Assembly: GCA_036745495.1 (NCBI GenBank) | Contig: DAIOGA010000012.1 | Coordinates: 1-20,888, forward strand | From: Methylopumilus sp036745495 | Lineage (GTDB): Bacteria; Pseudomonadota; Gammaproteobacteria; Burkholderiales; Methylophilaceae | Length of the DNA stretch: 20,888 nt | Direction of reading: 5' to 3' | Shown here: piece by piece, positions 8,228 to 15,212 of the stretch | Layout of the letters: each line of letters opens with the position of its first letter | Numbering within the stretch: the stretch's first letter is position 1 | Program-made: the position numbers and the translations under genes | Notes under the pieces: generated by a model | Told to the model about the DNA's origin: nothing | Seen by the model: only the letters and a program-made list of their open reading frames with translations | Database searches by the model: none

Positions 8228-8729
8228 AATTAAAACGACTTTACTTGACCATCAAATTGCAAAATTAAGTGCCATTGCGATAGGGCTTAGTCTTATTGAA
8301 TCAGTCTTGCCGTCACCCATGCCAGGGGTAAAGCCAGGTATTGCGAATATCATTACACTTTACGCCATGTATCGTTTTAATTTTAAAACAGCGATGTGGG
8401 TTAGTATCTTAAGAGTCTTTGCGACAAGCCTTATATTGGGACAATTTTTAAGTCCGACATTTATGTTAAGTTTAACTGGGTCAATGTTGAGTCTTTTGAC
8501 TTTGTATTTTGCAATTAAATTACCATCTAAATTTTTTAGTCCTATCGGTCTTTCAGTGCTTTCTTCTTTTGCGCATATTGGAGGTCAACTTCTCCTTGTT
8601 CGTATATGGCTCATCCCTCACGCTAGCATTTATTATTTGATTCCTATTTATAGTGCGGCGGCACTTTTATTTGGATTCATTAATGGATGGATTACATATC
8701 GTTTACTTAAGCACCACAATTCCATATAA
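8208..8729 (+). CDS. Gx transporter family integral membrane protein (heptaprenyl diphosphate synthase component I-like)
   Basis: This is a polytopic inner-membrane protein of 173 residues with roughly five hydrophobic segments. The N-terminal signature IESVLPSPMPGVKPGIANI followed by YRFNFKTAMWVSILRV is characteristic of the family historically labelled 'heptaprenyl diphosphate synthase component I' and now called Gx transporter, which resembles S components of ECF vitamin transporters. The enzyme label is probably a misnomer, since the protein is a membrane protein lacking prenyl synthase DDxxD motifs. It overlaps the NusG_II gene by 20 nt and closes the long plus-strand run. The association with ApbE and NusG_II suggests handling of a flavin or quinone-related molecule, which is inference. 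Confidence 0.85.
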   Translation: MTHSIIKIKTTLLDHQIAKLSAIAIGLSLIESVLPSPMPGVKPGIANIITLYAMYRFNFKTAMWVSILRVFATSLILGQFLSPTFMLSLTGSMLSLLTLYFAIKLPSKFFSPIGLSVLSSFAHIGGQLLLVRIWLIPHASIYYLIPIYSAAALLFGFINGWITYRLLKHHNSI

Positions 8730-8742
8730 CACATCAAGATAA

Positions 8743-8751
8743 TGCTAAAAT
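8743..8751 (+). promoter_or_regulatory. Candidate extended -10 promoter for lptM-lysA
   Basis: The sequence TGCTAAAAT at 8743-8751 fits an extended -10 element (TGn followed by TAAAAT), 28 nt upstream of the lptM ATG. It lies in the only gap (50 nt) between the long upstream run and lptM. I see no convincing -35 hexamer at the usual distance, which extended -10 promoters can tolerate. No hairpin terminator for the upstream genes is visible in this gap. Confidence 0.45.
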
Positions 8752-8779
8752 ACCTTAAGTTCAAAAAGGTATAGACATC

Positions 8780-8908
8780 ATGAAAAAATATCTATGTATT
8801 TATATAAGCGCCTTCTTACTTCTAAACCTTGTAGGATGTGGCACCAAGGGTCCTTTATATATTCCTGAGAAAAAATACCCGCAAAATACAACGCCTGAGA
8901 AAAAATAA
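8780..8908 (+). CDS. lptM: LPS-assembly small lipoprotein LptM (YifL-like)
   Basis: This is a 42-residue lipoprotein gene that size cut-offs would miss. It has a basic start (MKKY), a hydrophobic core and the lipobox LVGC with lipidated Cys20. The mature part begins CGTKGPLYIPEKK, matching the conserved CGxKGPLYLP signature of LptM/YifL. In E. coli LptM is an outer-membrane lipoprotein that binds the LptD-LptE translocon and promotes correct LptD disulfide formation. The ATG at 8780 has an AAAAAGG-like ribosome site about 10 nt upstream. lysA starts 3 nt after its stop; the lptM-lysA linkage is common in proteobacteria and supports the call. Confidence 0.9.
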   Translation: MKKYLCIYISAFLLLNLVGCGTKGPLYIPEKKYPQNTTPEKK

Positions 8909-8911
8909 ATA

Positions 8912-10168
8912 ATGGCTCAAACGTCATTCATTCATAGTAATCAAGGCAGCTTGTTTGCGGAAGCCGTTTCGCTTGAAACAATTGCAAATCAATTTGGTAC
9001 GCCAACTTACGTTTATTCAAAAAATACTCTGATTCAAACTTTTGAATCTTTTAAAAAAGGACTGCTTAAAACTAATCATCTGATATGTTTTGCGGTAAAA
9101 GCTAATTCTAATATTGCAATTCTCAATCTTTTTGCGAGCTTAGGCGCTGGCTTTGATATTGTGTCAGGCGGTGAACTTGAGCGCGTCATCTATGCTGGCG
9201 GCGACCCACAAAAAATTGTGTTTTCGGGGGTAGGTAAAACAGCATCTGAAATCGAAGCGGCTTTAAAAGCAAACATATTATGTTTTAATGTGGAATCTCG
9301 AAGCGAACTTCTTCGTATTGAAGAAGTGGCAAAAAGAATCAATATCAAAGCACCTATCTCTATTCGAGTAAATCCAGATGTCGATGCTAAAACCCATCCT
9401 TATATTTCAACAGGATTGAAAGATAATAAATTTGGTGTTGATTTTAATCAAGCGCTTGCACTTTATCTTGAAGCAAAAAGTATGAGTCATATTGAAATCA
9501 AAGGTATTGATTGTCATATTGGCTCACAGATCACGGAACTGAAACCTTTTGTGGATGCTTTAGATCGTGTTTTATCTTTAGTAGATCAACTCAAAAAAAA
9601 TGATATTCATTTAAGTCATATTGATATTGGCGGCGGCATTGGTATTTGTTATCAAGATGAATCACCTCCAGATTTTGAAATCTACACAAAAGAAATTTTA
9701 AGTAAGATTCAAAGTCTTAATGTCAAAATTATTTTTGAACCTGGTCGAGCGCTAGTGGGCAATGCGGGGGTTCTTTTATCTAAAGTCGAATATCTAAAAC
9801 AAAACGATGTGAAGCATTTCGCCATCATTGATGCTGCAATGAACGATCTTATGCGACCTACTTTATATGATGCTTATCACGAGATTAAAGTAGTACGTGA
9901 ACATGATTCAAAATCTCAATCGTTTGATGTTGTGGGTCCTGTATGTGAGAGTGGTGACTTTATTGCAAAAAATCGATCATTAAAATTAAAAGAAAATGAT
10001 CTTATTTGTATTATGTCAGCAGGCGCTTATGGCATGAGTATGAGTTCAAATTACAACTCTCGCGGTCGTGCTGCTGAGGTGATGGTAGATCAAGATAAAG
10101 TTTTTGAAGTTAGAACGCGTGAGAAATCGAGCGATCTATTTAAACTCGAAAAGAAAATCCCGCTTTAA
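8912..10168 (+). CDS. lysA: Diaminopimelate decarboxylase
   Basis: LysA decarboxylates meso-diaminopimelate to L-lysine, the last step of lysine synthesis, using pyridoxal phosphate. The 418-residue protein has the alanine racemase-like barrel with the PLP lysine Lys63 in CFAVKANSN, the HIGSQI block (202-207), the glycine-rich phosphate-binding loop DIGGGIG (238-244), EPGRALVGNAG (276-286), and the substrate-binding CESGD with Cys345 that completes the active site across the dimer. It starts 3 nt after lptM, presumably in the same transcript. Its stop codon overlaps the purU stop on the opposite strand. dapF, often next in this neighbourhood, is absent here. Confidence 0.97.
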   Translation: MAQTSFIHSNQGSLFAEAVSLETIANQFGTPTYVYSKNTLIQTFESFKKGLLKTNHLICFAVKANSNIAILNLFASLGAGFDIVSGGELERVIYAGGDPQKIVFSGVGKTASEIEAALKANILCFNVESRSELLRIEEVAKRINIKAPISIRVNPDVDAKTHPYISTGLKDNKFGVDFNQALALYLEAKSMSHIEIKGIDCHIGSQITELKPFVDALDRVLSLVDQLKKNDIHLSHIDIGGGIGICYQDESPPDFEIYTKEILSKIQSLNVKIIFEPGRALVGNAGVLLSKVEYLKQNDVKHFAIIDAAMNDLMRPTLYDAYHEIKVVREHDSKSQSFDVVGPVCESGDFIAKNRSLKLKENDLICIMSAGAYGMSMSSNYNSRGRAAEVMVDQDKVFEVRTREKSSDLFKLEKKIPL

Positions 10169-11019
10169 TCAAAAATAACAGTTTTATTTGCATAGATGAG
10201 AATGCGATTCTCAATATGCCAACGCACTGCTTTAGATAAAACAATTCGCTCTAAGTCTCTACCTTTTTGAATGAGGTCTTCGACTTGATCGCGATGAGAA
10301 ATACGATCAATATCTTGCTCGATGATTGGGCCTTCATCTAATACTTCGGTGACATAGTGACTTGTAGCGCCAATCAACTTAACGCCTCGTTCAAAAGCGC
10401 GATGATAAGGTCTTGCGCCAATAAAGGCGGGTAAGAAAGAATGGTGAATATTAATAACGCGCTGTGGATAACGCTTTACAAAATCTTCGCTTAAAATTTG
10501 CATATAGCGTGCGAGCACAATAAAGTCGATTTGATACTTATCAAATAATTCAAATTGCTTTGCTTCAGCTTCTTTCTTTTTATCTTTTTCAACCGGAATA
10601 TGAAAAAAAGGAATGCCATAAAATTCAGCGAGTTTTTGGGTGTCTAGATGATTACTAATAATAAGTGGAATGTCGCATTGAAGCTCATTATTCTTATAGC
10701 GATGAAGTAAATCTGCTAAACAATGATCGTATTGCGACACCATAATAGCCATACGAGGTTTATCTTTAGAAAGCTTTAATTCCCATGTCATCTTATAAGT
10801 TTTGGCGATGCTATCAAAAGCCTTTGCAAAAGAAGCTTCATCCAATGAAAAATCTTTTAAGTCCCATTCCACACGCATAAGGAAAAGGCTATTTTCAGCG
10901 TCTTGGTGTTGATCAGCATGCAAAATATTTGCATTATGTTGATATAAAAAATCTGCGATAGCCGCCACAATACCTTTGGAATCAGGGCATGTAATTAATA
11001 AGGTCGCTGTATTTTTCAT
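10165..11019 (-). CDS. purU: Formyltetrahydrofolate deformylase
   Basis: PurU hydrolyses 10-formyl-tetrahydrofolate to formate and tetrahydrofolate, balancing one-carbon pools in the cytosol. With the start at 11019 the protein has 284 residues: an N-terminal ACT domain (about 4-80, TLLITCPDSKGIVAAIADF) and a formyltransferase hydrolase domain (about 88-284). Catalytic residues Asn190, His192 and Asp228 are visible in INIHHSFLPAF and TEVLDEGP. The frame stays open upstream to an ATG at 11064, but the family starts at MKNTATLL, and a perfect TATAAT lies at 11055-11050 between the two candidates, so the shorter form is chosen. In a methylotroph this enzyme could connect the folate branch to formate. 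Confidence 0.95.
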   Translation of the reverse strand: MKNTATLLITCPDSKGIVAAIADFLYQHNANILHADQHQDAENSLFLMRVEWDLKDFSLDEASFAKAFDSIAKTYKMTWELKLSKDKPRMAIMVSQYDHCLADLLHRYKNNELQCDIPLIISNHLDTQKLAEFYGIPFFHIPVEKDKKKEAEAKQFELFDKYQIDFIVLARYMQILSEDFVKRYPQRVINIHHSFLPAFIGARPYHRAFERGVKLIGATSHYVTEVLDEGPIIEQDIDRISHRDQVEDLIQKGRDLERIVLSKAVRWHIENRILIYANKTVIFD

Positions 11020-11049
11020 AAGATTAGGTATCCATCTTGAATAAAACGA

Positions 11050-11055
11050 ATTATA
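11050..11055 (-). promoter_or_regulatory. Candidate -10 box of the purU promoter
   Basis: On the minus strand the hexamer reads TATAAT, a perfect sigma-70 -10 match. It would place the transcript start near 11043, about 24 nt before the purU ATG at 11019. No clear TTGACA-like -35 is seen at 17 nt. It lies in the divergent region between purU and ispH. Confidence 0.5.
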
Positions 11056-11102
11056 CATGGACAATCATGAATAAAATAATAAGTCATCACTATCAAAAGC
11101 CC

Positions 11103-11108
11103 TAAAAT
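11103..11108 (+). promoter_or_regulatory. Candidate -10 box of the ispH operon promoter
   Basis: The hexamer TAAAAT at 11103-11108 is the best -10 candidate upstream of ispH. The distance from its last base to the ispH ATG (11116) is only 7 nt, which would put transcription initiation at or next to the start codon. No Shine-Dalgarno sequence is present between them. The -35 region is not convincing, so the site remains tentative. Confidence 0.35.
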
Positions 11109-11115
11109 ACAATCT

Positions 11116-12057
11116 ATGGCAGATAAAATTAACATCCTTTTAGCTAATCCTCGCGGCTTTTGTGCGGGTGTAGATCGAGCGATTCAAATCGTCGAAGAAG
11201 CGTTATCTCAATACGGAAAACCTATTTTTGTGCGACACGAAGTGGTTCATAACCAATATGTCATCAACGATTTAAAAACAAAAGGTGCCGTTTTTATTGA
11301 AGATCTTAATGATGTCCCTAAAGGATCTCATGTCATTTTTAGTGCGCATGGTATTTCAAAAGCCATCCGTGAGGAAGCAAAATCACGCGAACTCATACCG
11401 ATCGATGCCACTTGTCCATTAGTGACTAAAGTTCACGTCGAAGTAAATAAAATGCTCAATCAAGGTATGGACATTATTATGATTGGACATAAAGGTCATC
11501 CCGAAGTAGAAGGCACGATGGGTCAAATTGAAGAGCATCATACAAATCGCAAAATGCATTTAATCGAAACGATTGAAGATGTTAGTCATTTAATCGTCGA
11601 TCATCCCGACAAGATTGCCTATGTGACCCAAACCACACTATCGATTGATGACACAAAAGCAATCATTGAAGCTTTAAAAACAAAATATCCAAATATCCAA
11701 GGACCTAAAAGTGATGACATTTGTTATGCCACACAAAATAGACAAGATGCAGTCAAAGAAATAAGTGGCTTGTGTGATCTCATTATTATTGTGGGCTCTC
11801 AGAATAGTTCTAATTCAAATCGTCTTAAAGAGTTAGCTTTAAGAGAAGGCGTTGAAGCTTATATGATTGATCATGAAGATGCGCTTCAGTCATCTTGGCT
11901 TCTTAATAAAAAAAATATTGGTATTTCAGCAGGAGCTTCGGCACCGGAGATCAGCGTTAAAAATATTGTAAACAAAATTGAGTCACTTACAAAAGCTCAT
12001 ATCCGTGAACTTCCAGGCGTTGAAGAAAGTGTTATTTTCAGACTACCTAAGATTTAA
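11116..12057 (+). CDS. ispH: 4-hydroxy-3-methylbut-2-enyl diphosphate reductase
   Basis: IspH performs the last step of the MEP isoprenoid pathway, reducing HMBPP to IPP and DMAPP with an iron-sulfur cluster. The three cluster cysteines are in place: Cys16 in RGFCAGVDRAI, Cys100 in DATCPLVTKVH and Cys203 in DDICYATQNRQ. Substrate-contacting histidines are found in HEVVHNQYV (41-49) and GHKGHPEVEGT (125-134), and the Glu-containing TQTT block follows. The length of 313 residues is typical. It heads a plus-strand set with nudB 2 nt downstream. There is no ribosome binding site before the ATG. Confidence 0.97.
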   Translation: MADKINILLANPRGFCAGVDRAIQIVEEALSQYGKPIFVRHEVVHNQYVINDLKTKGAVFIEDLNDVPKGSHVIFSAHGISKAIREEAKSRELIPIDATCPLVTKVHVEVNKMLNQGMDIIMIGHKGHPEVEGTMGQIEEHHTNRKMHLIETIEDVSHLIVDHPDKIAYVTQTTLSIDDTKAIIEALKTKYPNIQGPKSDDICYATQNRQDAVKEISGLCDLIIIVGSQNSSNSNRLKELALREGVEAYMIDHEDALQSSWLLNKKNIGISAGASAPEISVKNIVNKIESLTKAHIRELPGVEESVIFRLPKI

Positions 12058-12059
12058 AC

Positions 12060-12509
12060 ATGGCTTTTAAAAAACCTATTTCCTCTCTTATATTAATTTA
12101 TTCAGAAGATTTTAAAGTGCTACTTATGGAACGTGCTGATAAAAAAGGTTTTTGGCAGTCTGTCACAGGAAGTGTAGAAGAAAATGAAACACCAAAAGAC
12201 GCTGCTATAAGAGAAGTATTTGAAGAAACAGGAATCAACGCAAGCCAGTATCATCTAGAAGATTGGAAACTTTCCCATATCTATGAAATTTATAAGCATT
12301 GGCGATATCGTTACGCCCCAGATGTGACTCACAATACAGAACATATCTTTGGGCTTAAGGTCCCAGCTAACATACCTATTCAATTATCAGCAGATGAGCA
12401 TGTGCAATATCTATGGGTCGATTGGCGTGATGCCATGGATAAAGTTTTTTCTTGGACTAATGTCGAGGCCATTAAAAAATTAGCCGAAATTCATCAACTA
12501 AAACTGTAA
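12060..12509 (+). CDS. nudB: Dihydroneopterin triphosphate diphosphatase (Nudix)
   Basis: NudB removes pyrophosphate from dihydroneopterin triphosphate, an early step of folate synthesis. The 149-residue protein carries a complete Nudix box beginning GSVEENETPKDAAIREVFEE and ending TGI (from about residue 37), with the REVFEE metal-binding core. The N-terminal KPISSLILIYSEDFKVLLMER and the tryptophan-rich C-terminal half (WRYRYAP, WVDWRDA) resemble the NudB subfamily rather than MutT. The substrate assignment is by overall resemblance; another Nudix substrate cannot be excluded. It lies between ispH and nadA with gaps of 2 and 12 nt, so it is probably co-transcribed. Confidence 0.87.
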   Translation: MAFKKPISSLILIYSEDFKVLLMERADKKGFWQSVTGSVEENETPKDAAIREVFEETGINASQYHLEDWKLSHIYEIYKHWRYRYAPDVTHNTEHIFGLKVPANIPIQLSADEHVQYLWVDWRDAMDKVFSWTNVEAIKKLAEIHQLKL

Positions 12510-12521
12510 AATAGACATCCT

Positions 12522-13619
12522 ATGCAAGTTGCTCAAATTAAATTTAATGCGTTTGAATCTATCAGCGATGACGATTGCCAGCAAAGAATTATTGCAGCCA
12601 AAAATAAACTGGGTAAAGATTTAGTCATCTTAGGTCATCATTATCAACATGAATCCGTGTATCGACACGCAGATTACACAGGTGACTCCCTTAAACTTTC
12701 TCGCGTCGTTGAATCTCTTGACGCTAAATATATTGTATTTTTAGGTGTGCACTTCATGGCTGAAGTTGCAAATATTCTATCGAGACCAGATCAAATAACG
12801 ATTCTTCCAGACCTAGCCGCAGGATGCTCAATGGCAGATATGGCGAACTTAAGCAAAGTGGAAAGAAGTTATCGAGAACTTTCAAAAGTACTTTCATTTG
12901 ATGAAGTCATAACCCCTGTCACCTATATTAATTCTGCAGCAGACCTCAAAGCTTTCTGTGGTGAACATGGTGGAATTGTCTGCACTTCAACTAATGCAAC
13001 AAAAATTATTGAATGGTCATTTAAACAACGTGAAAAAGTTTTATTTTTCCCTGATCAAAATCTAGGTCGTTGGAGTGGTCACAAAATGGGTATTCCCTTA
13101 GATGAAATGCCTGTATGGGATCCTGATCTTCCCCTTGGAGGGCTTACTGAAGCACAAATTAAAAAAGCGAAGATCTTTTTATGGAAAGGTCATTGTGCTG
13201 TCCATCAAATGTTTCGCCTTCAAAATATTGAACGCTTTAGACAAAAGCATCCCGATGGCAGAGTCATTTCTCACCCTGAATGTCCTTTTGAAGTGTGCTC
13301 TCATTCAGATTATGTAGGTTCCACTGAATACATTTTAAAAACCATTACTGAAGCACCTCAAGGGACTAAGTGGCTTGTGGGCACTGAACTTAATTTAGTC
13401 AATCGTCTTGCTAATCAAATGAAATCTGAAGGCAAGCTTGTACAATTTATGTCGCATGTCATTTGTGAATGTTCAACCATGGCACGCATCGATCCTCAAC
13501 ACCTTGCGTGGTGTCTAGAAAATATTGTCAATGACAAACCTGTGAATATTATTAAAGTCCCTGAACATGAAGCAAAATTAGCTAAGTTAACGCTTGATCG
13601 TATGCTTCAGGTGTCATAA
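12522..13619 (+). CDS. nadA: Quinolinate synthase A
   Basis: NadA condenses iminoaspartate with dihydroxyacetone phosphate to quinolinate in de novo NAD synthesis, using a 4Fe-4S cluster. The 365-residue protein has the three pseudo-repeat domains. Cluster-ligand candidates are Cys102 in AAGCSMADM, Cys154 in GIVCTSTNAT and a cysteine of ICECSTM (Cys315 or Cys317). The active-site block HPECPFEVC lies at about 251-259, and the N-terminal LGHHYQHESVYRHADYTGDS matches the substrate loop. The partner NadB is not in the window. It starts 12 nt after nudB and is followed after 3 nt by a HIT-family gene. Confidence 0.96.
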   Translation: MQVAQIKFNAFESISDDDCQQRIIAAKNKLGKDLVILGHHYQHESVYRHADYTGDSLKLSRVVESLDAKYIVFLGVHFMAEVANILSRPDQITILPDLAAGCSMADMANLSKVERSYRELSKVLSFDEVITPVTYINSAADLKAFCGEHGGIVCTSTNATKIIEWSFKQREKVLFFPDQNLGRWSGHKMGIPLDEMPVWDPDLPLGGLTEAQIKKAKIFLWKGHCAVHQMFRLQNIERFRQKHPDGRVISHPECPFEVCSHSDYVGSTEYILKTITEAPQGTKWLVGTELNLVNRLANQMKSEGKLVQFMSHVICECSTMARIDPQHLAWCLENIVNDKPVNIIKVPEHEAKLAKLTLDRMLQVS

Positions 13620-13622
13620 ATC

Positions 13623-14033
13623 ATGTCATGTGCAATTTGTAATGGTAATGATGGAGAAATTATCTGGAATGACAACATACTTCGTGTGGTTCTATTAGAT
13701 CATCCAGATTATAAAGGTTACTGTCGTGTTGAATTGATTGCCCATCAAAAAGAAATGACTGACTTAGATGAAGCGCTTCAATTTAACATCATGCGTTGTG
13801 TATTTAAAGTTGAAACAGTTTTAAGAAAAATTTTTAATCCTGAAAAAATTAACTTAGCAAGCTTAGGCAATAAAACACCACATATTCACTGGCATATCAT
13901 TCCCCGCTTTAAAGAGGATGCACACTTTCCAAATTCACATTGGGGAGAAAAATTACGAGAAGGTTTACATCAAACTATATCGGCACAAGAAAAAAAAGAG
14001 CTGATTACATTACTTAATCAGTCTTTAAGCTAA
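13623..14033 (+). CDS. HIT family nucleotide-binding protein
   Basis: This is a 136-residue histidine-triad protein. The HxHxH motif reads HIHWHIIPRF near residues 87-96, with the final histidine expected to be the nucleophile in nucleotidyl or phosphoramidate hydrolysis. The N-terminal CAICNGNDGEIIWND and DHPDYKGYCRVELIAHQKEMTDL are typical of a betaproteobacterial HIT subgroup; the two N-terminal cysteines might bind metal. The physiological substrate is not known for this subgroup. It ends the ispH-nudB-nadA run, and its last 9 nt overlap the end of the convergent ferredoxin gene. Confidence 0.9.
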   Translation: MSCAICNGNDGEIIWNDNILRVVLLDHPDYKGYCRVELIAHQKEMTDLDEALQFNIMRCVFKVETVLRKIFNPEKINLASLGNKTPHIHWHIIPRFKEDAHFPNSHWGEKLREGLHQTISAQEKKELITLLNQSLS

Positions 14034-14333
14034 TAACCGCGTCACAACTTTTCCTTGCTGAATATGACTTTCGATAATTTCATCGATATCTTTTTCGTCG
14101 ATAAAGTTATACCAAGTAGCTTCCGGATAAATCACAAGCAAAGGCCCTTCGCTACAGCGATCAAAGCAACCTGCTCGATTAATTCGCACCTTAGATTCGC
14201 CATTTAAATCGAGCGATTTAATTTTTGATTTCATATACATAAACATAGCCTCACTGCCTTTATCTGAGCAGCAGGCTTCGCCATCATCTCGTTGATTTAA
14301 ACAAAAGAAAATATGATGTTTGTAATAATTCAT
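14025..14333 (-). CDS. Thioredoxin-like (2Fe-2S) ferredoxin
   Basis: This 102-residue protein resembles the small thioredoxin-fold 2Fe-2S ferredoxins. Cysteine ligand candidates are Cys11 (FFCLNQR), Cys21 or Cys22 (EACC), Cys56 and Cys60 (GCFDRCSEGP), spaced as in that family, with LVIYPEATWY following the cluster loop. The electron partner is unknown. The ATG directly abuts the tonB stop codon, so it is the last gene of the metH-mpl-tonB run and probably translationally coupled. Its stop lies inside the convergent HIT gene. Confidence 0.88.
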   Translation of the reverse strand: MNYYKHHIFFCLNQRDDGEACCSDKGSEAMFMYMKSKIKSLDLNGESKVRINRAGCFDRCSEGPLLVIYPEATWYNFIDEKDIDEIIESHIQQGKVVTRLLA

Positions 14334-15209
14334 TTATTGGGATGACAAAGTATCGTCTTTAGTAAAAGTCCAAGTTCTTGTAATACTTAATATATCCACT
14401 TCTTTTTTAATATCCTCAGGGAAAGGAGCATAGGGGGCGCCTAATTCCACAATTTTTCGGGCAGCTTCATCCAATATTTTAAATCCTGAACTTTGATTAA
14501 TTTCAATATTATCAATTCTTCCATCAGGCTTTAAAGAAACCGTCATTCTCAATTGACCTGAAAATTTCTTTTCACGCGCTTCCTCTGGATAATTCATATT
14601 ACCTAAGGTTTCCACTTTTTGTCGCCATGCTTCTGCATAAAGTGCGTATTTATATTCTTTGGTACGTGCGCCAATATATTTTCGTCTAGGCTGTTTCTCA
14701 AAATTAGAAGTTTGATTTGAAATCGCAGCATCTGATGCGCTTATTTCACTTGCACTCGCCAAGATATCTTCTTTACTAATCGATTTATTAATGACTTTTG
14801 ATTCTTTCGGCTGTTGAACTGCTTTGGGCTCATTTAATGTGGGCGCTTCTTTTTTTACAATTTTTTCCTGTGAAGAACTTGAAGCTTTTCCAACTGTAGG
14901 TTGATCACCACGATTGTTAAGTTGAAAAGTATTTTTATTTTCAGTGATGATAGGTAGTGGCGTCTTTTTATGGACGTCTTTTTCTATATTGCCGCCTTTA
15001 TTAGAATTACTTTGTCCCAAAACATCAGCATCCACTTGGTGATTATCTTTCGAGTTGGTTAAAACAACCTCAATTTGGGAAAGCTGATTTTGAAAGGGTT
15101 TTGTAGGTTTAAAGTGTATAAGTTGAATGGCTAAAAAATGTAATACAAAAGATAAAAGAATAGAAAGCTTAAGAATATTATTCTTATATAAACTTTCATC
15201 TGTGGGCAT
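14334..15209 (-). CDS. tonB: Energy transducer TonB
   Basis: TonB transmits the proton-motive force from ExbB-ExbD in the inner membrane to TonB-dependent receptors in the outer membrane, for example for iron chelates or cobalamin. The 291-residue protein has a single N-terminal membrane segment (about 12-32) containing the diagnostic SxxxH pair, Ser20 and His24, equivalent to Ser16 and His20 of E. coli TonB. A long low-complexity periplasmic linker follows, rich in Lys, Gln, Ser and Asn rather than classically proline-rich. The C-terminal TonB fold covers about residues 190-285, with NYPEEAREKKFSGQLRMTV, the YAPFP motif and ITRTWTF. exbB and exbD are not adjacent. It starts 3 nt after mpl. 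Confidence 0.9.
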   Translation of the reverse strand: MPTDESLYKNNILKLSILLSFVLHFLAIQLIHFKPTKPFQNQLSQIEVVLTNSKDNHQVDADVLGQSNSNKGGNIEKDVHKKTPLPIITENKNTFQLNNRGDQPTVGKASSSSQEKIVKKEAPTLNEPKAVQQPKESKVINKSISKEDILASASEISASDAAISNQTSNFEKQPRRKYIGARTKEYKYALYAEAWRQKVETLGNMNYPEEAREKKFSGQLRMTVSLKPDGRIDNIEINQSSGFKILDEAARKIVELGAPYAPFPEDIKKEVDILSITRTWTFTKDDTLSSQ

Positions 15210-15212
15210 AAC

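Noticed and set aside
8730..8779. Intrinsic terminator after the Gx gene
   Set aside because: No GC-rich hairpin followed by a T-run could be found in these 50 nt.
11020..11064. Longer purU start at the ATG 11064
   Set aside because: The extra 15 residues do not fit the family, and a perfect TATAAT promoter hexamer falls inside them.
8771..12519. ATAGACATC immediately before both the lptM and nadA start codons
   Set aside because: A single 9-mer pair is expected by chance in 21 kb, and no third copy or functional rationale was seen.
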